Origin: an uncultured Planctomycetaceae bacterium
GTDB lineage: Bacteria; Planctomycetota; Planctomycetia; Planctomycetales; Planctomycetaceae
Direction: 5' to 3'
Assembly: GCA_903921605.1 (NCBI GenBank)
Contig: CAIXQV010000517.1
Location: 1 to 6,279, forward strand
Length of the DNA: 6,279 nucleotides
Position 1 is the first letter of the stretch, and the number at the start of each line of letters is the position of its first letter. The position numbers and the translations under genes were made by a program. Positions 1-6,279 of the stretch are shown piece after piece. The notes under the pieces are model-generated. The model was not told where the DNA came from. It saw only the letters and a program-made list of their open reading frames with translations, and ran no database searches.

Positions 1-3000
1 GATGTGTCTTTCCGCCAACCTGTCATGCTTTTCGGCAGCTGGTCCATCAAGCCCAGCCGCTTCCGTCCTCAATGCGGCTGCAGCGCGGCGGTGTGATTCG
101 GCCGCTGCACGTGGTTTATTATCGAATGCGTAATCATCCGCCTCCGCAGCGTGGAGCGTTGCTTCTTCAGCTGTTCTTGTTCTGGCGTTTCGCGTCAAAC
201 GGTTGGTATCAGCAGCGATTTTTGCACTAGCTTCCCTCAGAGGTTCCATTCGGCGATTGAGCGCCTGCTGTGGAGTGACTGGTTCCGCCAGGTATTCAGC
301 GCGAGTTGATGGCGTTGTGGACTTCTTTCCAGCATTATCGGATGCGGATTCGTTTTCAGCCACCACCGATGCAGCCCCATCAAGAGCGTCCACGGTGGCA
401 CCAACGACGGCAGCCCCCGTGACAGCAGGCTTGTCAGAGTTGGCTGGCTCAGGAGCAGGGAACATTGATTGCTCCCCGGCAATTCTTCGGCGAGCCAATG
501 CAGCCTGAATTCTATGCTGGGCAGCAGCTTCTCGTCGTCCGTTTGCCCGCATCTCAGCGGCCATGCGTTCATGATGTGCCAGAGTCGCATGCTCATCCTG
601 CTGAGCGACAGGGGCAGGAGCTGGAGCCTCAGGTTCAGCGGGCTTGGGTGCAGCCTCGGTCTGTTTTGCAGCCGGTGCTGGCTTGGCTGATTCTTTATCC
701 TTGAGTGGTCGAACCCCTTCGCCAGGAGCACGGGGGGTGTTCAGTGCCGTGACTTGCCTTCTTAGATCCTGAATCTTCCTGAATTCAGCATCCGCCTCCG
801 TATGCAAGCCATTTGAACGCATTCGCGTCAGCCTGCGGCGATGGTGGTCGATCCGGTCCTCCAGAGCAGCAGCAGCCGCGGCGTTTTGAGCAATCGGACG
901 TGAGGAACGTTTCGTGTTGGTGTCGCCTTCGCCATGTGCTTCGTTGAGCGGGCGAGCGCCTTTGTCGGCAGGCGTAGTCGCGTCAGTCGATTCCTTTGGT
1001 TCAGACAGCGGGCGAGGCGAAGCCTTGGGAGCGTCTGCGTCTGCGGCCGGCGTGGCTTTCCCTTCGGCAGCATGGAATGTAGCCACGTGCTTGTTGCCCC
1101 GTTTGGACAGCACGATCTTGTTGCCGTGCTTGTCTTCGTGAGTCTCCCCGCCTTCGTGTTTGGTGACCTTCATGCCGTGCAGTTCAGAGTGAGCCCGCAC
1201 CACGTTCCGAACGTGAGACGAGCCATGCACCTCATTGTCACCCTCCGCAGTCACCCTCCCCTTGCTGTGGTCGTTGAGCTTGCCGTGGAAGTCATCCCGG
1301 TGGTCCTTGTGCGACTTCTTTGCACTGGATCCGCCGCCACTGGATTTTCCGCCCACGTCTCCGAGACCAGCTGGGCCCTTAGCGGCATTTCCTTTGCCAT
1401 CGATGAAGACGGGCGTGCCACGCATGGTCACCCAGCGACCACCATTCGGATCGTTCCCTTTCGTGAATCCGAAGCCCGGGCCGTATCCGTGAGATTGAAT
1501 GGGTTCGAACAGGTCCATTGACTTGAGGATCTCGCCGAGGACCGGATCGAGGGTCTGACCGTCAACTCGACCATGTGACATCATGCTTTTGAGGGCGATG
1601 ACCATATCCCGGTTCTGAGGCAACGGAGTCCAGGACCATTCGAACAATTCCGCCTTCGTACAGACCACGGACCGTGTTTTTGTGGGCCGAATTTCTCCCT
1701 GATGGAAGACCATCCCCGGCAATGTGGGCTTGTAGGGAGCGAATCCGTGGGCAGTGGCTCCGATAGATCTGCCGCGGATCGTGCCCTCAGCCACAAGAGC
1801 GAACAGCTGGCCTGCGAACCTGGTGGCCTGAGAGAACAGGCAGCCCGATTTCCAGATATCGCCTTCACGGAAGCAATCGAATTGTCCGTCAGGATTTATC
1901 GCTTGCCCAACTGGCGGCACCAGTGGCATGAACTTGTGGCTATGGGCGAAGAAAACGACAGGGTTTTGCTCGTAGGAAGCGGTGATGATGCCATTCGGAT
2001 CGATCTTTTCGCCCGAGCGATCCTCGGCCCCGCTGGTGATCGGCAGAGGGTGGATGTACATGTTGCGTTCATCGATGATGAACTCGCCGCCTGCGACTGT
2101 GCCGAACAGCCGAACTCGGTCGTTCAGTGAAGCATTTGACTCAGGCTGTTGAGCGAGTTGATTCATATTGAACGACCATGCGCGGCGTTGGTGAGAACAT
2201 CAGCCAAAACGTTATCTGTTAAATAACCACTACGCAAGACGCACCGGAGACCTTCGTATGACTTTCTGCATCTTTTGATTCACGATGGCGTAGTTCGGAT
2301 TGCGTCTTACGAGCAGATTTCTGTCGCGCAGAACGTTGATCGGTTCGAAGAACACCTGCAGATTGCAGCAGCAATTTGGATGCAACGGCGGTCCGTCGGT
2401 CCAGATTCCCCAGAAGTCTCGTGACGTCCCGTGGAGCATGGGACACAGTGTGCAGTGTTCGCACTTTCCGAGGAACCAGATTTCGGTGACTATGCCTCCC
2501 TGTTGCCTGACGGATGCAGCGAGTGCTGCACCTCCGATGGACTGGGCGGCCACCGATTCATTTCTGGCGATGCTTCTCCAGCGATCTTCGCCGAAGACAT
2601 CGCGGAGGATTTGTTCCATGTCTCCTTCGCGCCAGCCATCGAGACGATTGCGGCTGGTGTTTGTGATCGACTCAGCCACCCAGTTTGCCCTCTGGGCCGC
2701 GATTTCTTCGAGTGTCTGGCGGAGATCGTCCGGCAGATCCACATTCTGTCCCGAACGGGCGAGTTTGCCGAGGGCGACGAAGAACGTGGGCAAGGCTGCA
2801 CCGAACAGCAGAATCATCAGGGCGGCTTTGTGCTCCCGTTCAATCTGTTTCCACAGCGTTTCGGGCACGTTGCCTGGGTCCGGCGGTGTTCCCATCGCCT
2901 GACGGATCATGCCCCGGTGGCGGCGTGACAGTTTTTGGATCCTGCGTTCAAATTCAGCGACTGTGACCCGTTCCCGTGGGTTGATGTCCCTGAGCACTGA

Positions 3001-3008
3001 CCACGGCA

Positions 3009-6000
3009 TCACATGTCTCCGTAGAGTTCGTCGAACACGTTAGCGAGTTCCATGGACTTGGCCATCCACTGATCATCTTCCCGGGCGTATCTGTTCTGGG
3101 TTACAGCAAATCCTCCCGCTTCTCCGGAAGTGGTTGTCAGCCCGGCCGCCTTGCTGGTCTGGGGACTCGCATCCGTGTCGTCCTGCTGATCCGTCAGGAC
3201 CTGGCTGCCTTCTCGGCCGCTATCCGACGTCCAACTGCCTCGCAGGCGTCCTCTGCGTCCGCCAATTCCTCCGGAGTCATCCCAGGTTCCTCCGCTTCCT
3301 GAAGAGTCGCGGGTAATGGTCGCGGAGACTGCTCTTGCGGTCGCGGTGGCGGCATCGGAGGCCGCATTCCTTGTTCTTGTGGCTTGTTGTCTTTCATTTT
3401 CCCGCTTCACTTTCTCTTCAAGAATTTGTCTTGAAATCGAACCTTCTTTGAGATCGAACTCTGCCTCGAACGTAACGCCGTTTTCTTTCCACCACGCTCG
3501 GCCTTCTGTGGTTAGCATGAGGTCAGAAACGCGTGTCGCATTTGGAAACCTGGCCAGTAGCGATGCTGGGTCTCTTGTTCGGATGCCGCTGAGTTTACCA
3601 TCGAACCCGAGCGTTGCCCAGGTGTAATACCCGTTCATCGTGTTTGACCGGCAGGCTTGCGTGTCCAGCATCTTCAGCCCGCGTTCAAGTCCATTTGCCA
3701 CCACTCGAGCAACCATTCTCGTACCGGTTCCCCTGCCTTGTCCACGTTCAGAGATGAAGAATGAGTCATTATGTTGACGTCCGTGCGGATCGATTGTTCT
3801 TTGAGCCGAACAGTGATCAGACGCGTTGTTCCAACTCACAGTGACTCCACCATTCCACGACGCACCAATGGTGACTGCGGATCCGGAATGAGCTCCCGCC
3901 ATTTGTGCAATCTGGTGAGCAGCCTCTTGCTCATCGTTACTGAGGTTGTACACGGATCGGAGTTGCTGGATTCTTGGCTTAGCGTCACGAGAAATGTCCA
4001 ATCGTTGGTATTCTTGTTTTTCCAAAAACGGTTCCAGAACATTCTTTGCTTTCGTGGCAGCGGATGTCTGATTCGGCGGCGCAGCCCCGACGTGGAATGT
4101 GGCGTGGAACTTATTATCCCGTTTGGTCACCACGATCCTGGAGCCATCTGGGGATGTGTGGGTTTCGGTCGTGCCTTGTGTGGTGGTTGTCATCCCATGG
4201 GCGGCAGCGTGCTCTCGGACGGCGTTACGAAGGTGAGAAGTCCCCTGCATCTCGATTGGTGATGTCGGGTTCATACGGCTGGCGCTGGAGTTTGGCCGTG
4301 AGGCGTGGAACCTTTGCTTCTTGGAGCCAGTCCATGCCGGACCCTTTGTCGGATTCCCGTCGCCGTCGATAAAGACTGGCGTGCCGCGCACAGTGACCCA
4401 ATGCCCTGCTCCGGCTGCTCTCAGGAGATCAGAGTCAGGTGCAGGGCTATCCTGATCAAACTGATGCGGTACTGTTGGCGGTGCTGGTCGTGGAGTTTGG
4501 CTGGCTGGGACGAATCCTTCTTCGAGCCATTGTGGCCCATGTCGGTCCAGTTGCTTTTGTACTGATTCTGCGAGCACCTGACGTGAAAATGAGCCCGGTT
4601 TCATGTCGAATTCGGCATCGAAACTTTGACCGTGTTCCTTCCACCACCTTCTACCCTGTGCGGTCGCCATAAGGTCCTGGACCTTTGTGGCTTGTGGGAA
4701 GAGTTGGGTAACTTCTTCTTTCCGTGTCTGGGAGAGATACAACGAACTGATCGGAGCGTCGTAGCCCAAAGCTGGCCAGCTGTAGTAGCCGTTCATGGAG
4801 CCATCGCTGCGGCAGGCATACGTGTGAACTCGAGTGATACCGTGCTTGTCAGCCATGGCGATTTCAGTCGCCAGCATCTTTGTGCCAGTGCCGCGTCCCT
4901 GCTTGTTGTCTGCAAGGAAGAAGCTGTCGTTGTAAATCTTCCTGGTGACCGTGTTGATTGACCTGTTGGCTGCTACGCCTTCATGGGCGTTCGTGTACCT
5001 CACCTTGTAGTAACCATTTTCCTTCGCCGTCACGACCACGTCAGACCCGTTCGACGCACCCGCAATGTGTCCCAGCTGGTGAGCCACTTCCTCGTCAGTC
5101 CCAGTGAGCCCAAACGCTTGTCGGGCCGGTTCCATATCCTTGACGATGTTTCCGTTGCTATCACGTTCACCCAGGAGCGACAAAGACTTGAACCTTCGGG
5201 GAGTGGTGAACAGTTGGAAATGATCAACCGGTCCTGTGGTGACCTGGGGAGCAGGCGTGAACTGAGCCACGTGCTTGTTGCCACGTTTCGAGGTGACAAT
5301 TCTGCCGCCCTGTTGATCTACGTGAGTCTCAGTCTGTCCTTCGGTGGTGGTTGCCATTCCATGGGCAGCAGCATGTTCCCGGACCACGTTTCGGAGGTGA
5401 GATGTGCCTTCCATGGCGTCATCACCCTCGACCGTCATTCGGTCTCGGCTTTGGCGCGACAATCGGGATTTGAAACCCTGCCGCTTTGTGTTTGTGCGCC
5501 CCTCTGTGGTTGACCATCGACCATGTGCATCACGGGTTTCGGTCCCGGCAGCTTTTAACACGGCACCGGCACCTGGGCTCCAGAACGGGACTGCCCTTCC
5601 TGTTCCGAGAGACAGGACGTGTTCGGTTCCCGAGTCGGTCAGCATCAGTTCAGTGACGTCAAACTCCACGCCTGAGAGTCCGTCGAGTTCTGTATCGTCC
5701 ATCGCCCTTGGGACTGATCCAGGTCGGCAATACGCCAGGGTGAGGTGAGGTTGATAATTGAGGTGGCCGGAGATTCCGACACGGATCCGGGTGAGCAGTG
5801 AATTCCGTACCTCACCCAGATCGTTTGACTCCACAGCGATGACGATCACGTCAGCATCAGCATTGCGGAACACCTTCACGCGTCCCAGCACCACCGAGAA
5901 CTGAGGTTGGTCCCCGACCGCTTCCGCGATCAGCGGGGCGTTACTTGCTACGTCCAGCACGGGGTAGGCTACGGAGACGTGGATCATGTCGACCGTGGTT

Positions 6001-6122
6001 TTGACCGGGAAGGAGTTGGCAACGACTCTCTGCCACTCCCGAACCCTTGGCATCACGGACAACGGAGCACGAAAGTAGAGCAGGTCAGATTCGTACTGGC
6101 CGCCAGAGGATTTCAGCAGCAT
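3009..6122 (-). CDS. Multidomain phage head-operon protein: 2H phosphoesterase plus two GNAT-like units
   Basis: This 1037-residue protein has no family name I recognise as a whole. Residues 12-173 form a 2H phosphoesterase (LigT/2'-5' RNA ligase-like) domain, with HVS at 48-50 and HLT at 126-128. Two related units follow, about 190-528 and 568-908. Each carries a 50-residue module (239-288; 627-676), a GNAT-like fold with QGRGTGT at 408-414 and 795-801, an ACRS plus MNGYY segment (436-447; 823-833) and a WWKE-x-G block (493-498; 877-882). Residues 910-1037 are a Ser/Gly/Asp/Thr-rich tail ending in an acidic helix-like stretch. The ATG at 6122 was chosen because AGAAGG lies seven bases upstream and the phosphoesterase fold begins just after it. 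The frame, however, stays open to the right edge, so a longer protein or a fusion to the upstream gene is possible. The TGA stop overlaps the next gene's ATG. The domains and head-operon position suggest a packaged enzyme; the targets are unknown. Confidence 0.
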   Translation of the reverse strand: MLLKSSGGQYESDLLYFRAPLSVMPRVREWQRVVANSFPVKTTVDMIHVSVAYPVLDVASNAPLIAEAVGDQPQFSVVLGRVKVFRNADADVIVIAVESNDLGEVRNSLLTRIRVGISGHLNYQPHLTLAYCRPGSVPRAMDDTELDGLSGVEFDVTELMLTDSGTEHVLSLGTGRAVPFWSPGAGAVLKAAGTETRDAHGRWSTTEGRTNTKRQGFKSRLSRQSRDRMTVEGDDAMEGTSHLRNVVREHAAAHGMATTTEGQTETHVDQQGGRIVTSKRGNKHVAQFTPAPQVTTGPVDHFQLFTTPRRFKSLSLLGERDSNGNIVKDMEPARQAFGLTGTDEEVAHQLGHIAGASNGSDVVVTAKENGYYKVRYTNAHEGVAANRSINTVTRKIYNDSFFLADNKQGRGTGTKMLATEIAMADKHGITRVHTYACRSDGSMNGYYSWPALGYDAPISSLYLSQTRKEEVTQLFPQATKVQDLMATAQGRRWWKEHGQSFDAEFDMKPGSFSRQVLAESVQKQLDRHGPQWLEEGFVPASQTPRPAPPTVPHQFDQDSPAPDSDLLRAAGAGHWVTVRGTPVFIDGDGNPTKGPAWTGSKKQRFHASRPNSSASRMNPTSPIEMQGTSHLRNAVREHAAAHGMTTTTQGTTETHTSPDGSRIVVTKRDNKFHATFHVGAAPPNQTSAATKAKNVLEPFLEKQEYQRLDISRDAKPRIQQLRSVYNLSNDEQEAAHQIAQMAGAHSGSAVTIGASWNGGVTVSWNNASDHCSAQRTIDPHGRQHNDSFFISERGQGRGTGTRMVARVVANGLERGLKMLDTQACRSNTMNGYYTWATLGFDGKLSGIRTRDPASLLARFPNATRVSDLMLTTEGRAWWKENGVTFEAEFDLKEGSISRQILEEKVKRENERQQATRTRNAASDAATATARAVSATITRDSSGSGGTWDDSGGIGGRRGRLRGSWTSDSGREGSQVLTDQQDDTDASPQTSKAAGLTTTSGEAGGFAVTQNRYAREDDQWMAKSMELANVFDELYGDM
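5604..6089 (-). other. 2H phosphoesterase (LigT-like) domain
   Basis: This domain lies inside the large protein. Its two signature motifs are IHVSVAYP (first His codon at 5981-5979) and PHLTLAY (second His codon at 5747-5745), 78 residues apart. A strand (DLLYFRAPLS) and a helix precede the first motif, and a closing strand (FDVTELML) follows the second, as in the duplicated 2H fold. In known 2H enzymes the two histidines and the Ser/Thr residues act on 2',3'- or 2',5'-linked or cyclic phosphodiesters. Phage T4 Acb1, which degrades CBASS cyclic nucleotides, belongs to this superfamily. Both motifs are intact, so the domain is probably active. The substrate (RNA ends, cyclic dinucleotide or other) cannot be read from sequence. 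Confidence 0.8.
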
Positions 6123-6279
6123 ATCTTCACCTTCTGTTTGCTTTGTCTTTCCGCAGGAACACTGGCAAGGCGGTTCAGGTGCGTTGATCGCCTTGAACCG
6201 AGTGTTTTCAGGCATTTGTGCGGTCGGTGATTCCTGGCCCGGACGATCCTGCTGGCCGGGCAAGGATTTGGGGACGGGC

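Overview
This window looks like part of the head-morphogenesis block of a tailed phage or prophage. All supportable genes lie on the minus strand, so the block is read from the right edge (6279) to the left edge (1). The order is: a possible end of an upstream gene; a very large multidomain protein (3009-6122); a phage Mu F-like minor head protein (2230-3009); and a prohead protease with a long scaffold-like tail that runs off the left edge (1-2166). F-like protein followed by protease/scaffold is the order in Mu-type head operons, where the portal gene sits just upstream. The portal is therefore expected immediately right of the window, but it is not visible here. There are no rRNA or tRNA genes, CRISPR arrays, integrases or transposases. 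The host cannot be fixed from the sequence: base composition looks moderately GC-rich and the reading frames use the standard code.

Right to middle (3009-6279): the large protein starts with a 2H phosphoesterase (LigT-like) domain carrying both H-x-S/T motifs. Two copies of a roughly 340-residue unit follow. Each unit holds a 50-residue module (GxSHxRN...), a GNAT-type acetyltransferase-like fold with the Q-x-x-G-x-G acetyl-CoA loop, and a WWKE-x-G...EFD...GS-x-SRQ block. A Ser/Gly/Asp-rich tail ends the protein. Its stop codon overlaps the start of the F-like gene (TGATG), so the two are probably translationally coupled.

Middle (2230-3009): a 259-residue Mu F / SPP1 gp7-type minor head protein with the C-x2-C-x2-C and PP-x-HPNC signature and no toxin domain attached.

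Left (1-2166): an S78 (HK97 gp4-like) prohead protease with likely catalytic His75, Ser134 and Glu176. It is fused to more than 500 further residues of Ala/Pro-rich and helical sequence. This frame is open for all 722 codons to the left edge. Its tail contains a third copy of the 50-residue module and a second copy of the RWVT-x-x-GTPVFIDG element found in the large protein.

The most interesting point is that a protein with one phosphoesterase-like and two acetyltransferase-like domains shares modules with the protease-scaffold. This suggests, as inference, that the shared modules direct the large protein into the procapsid, making it a candidate virion-packaged, co-ejected effector, possibly anti-defence or host-modifying.
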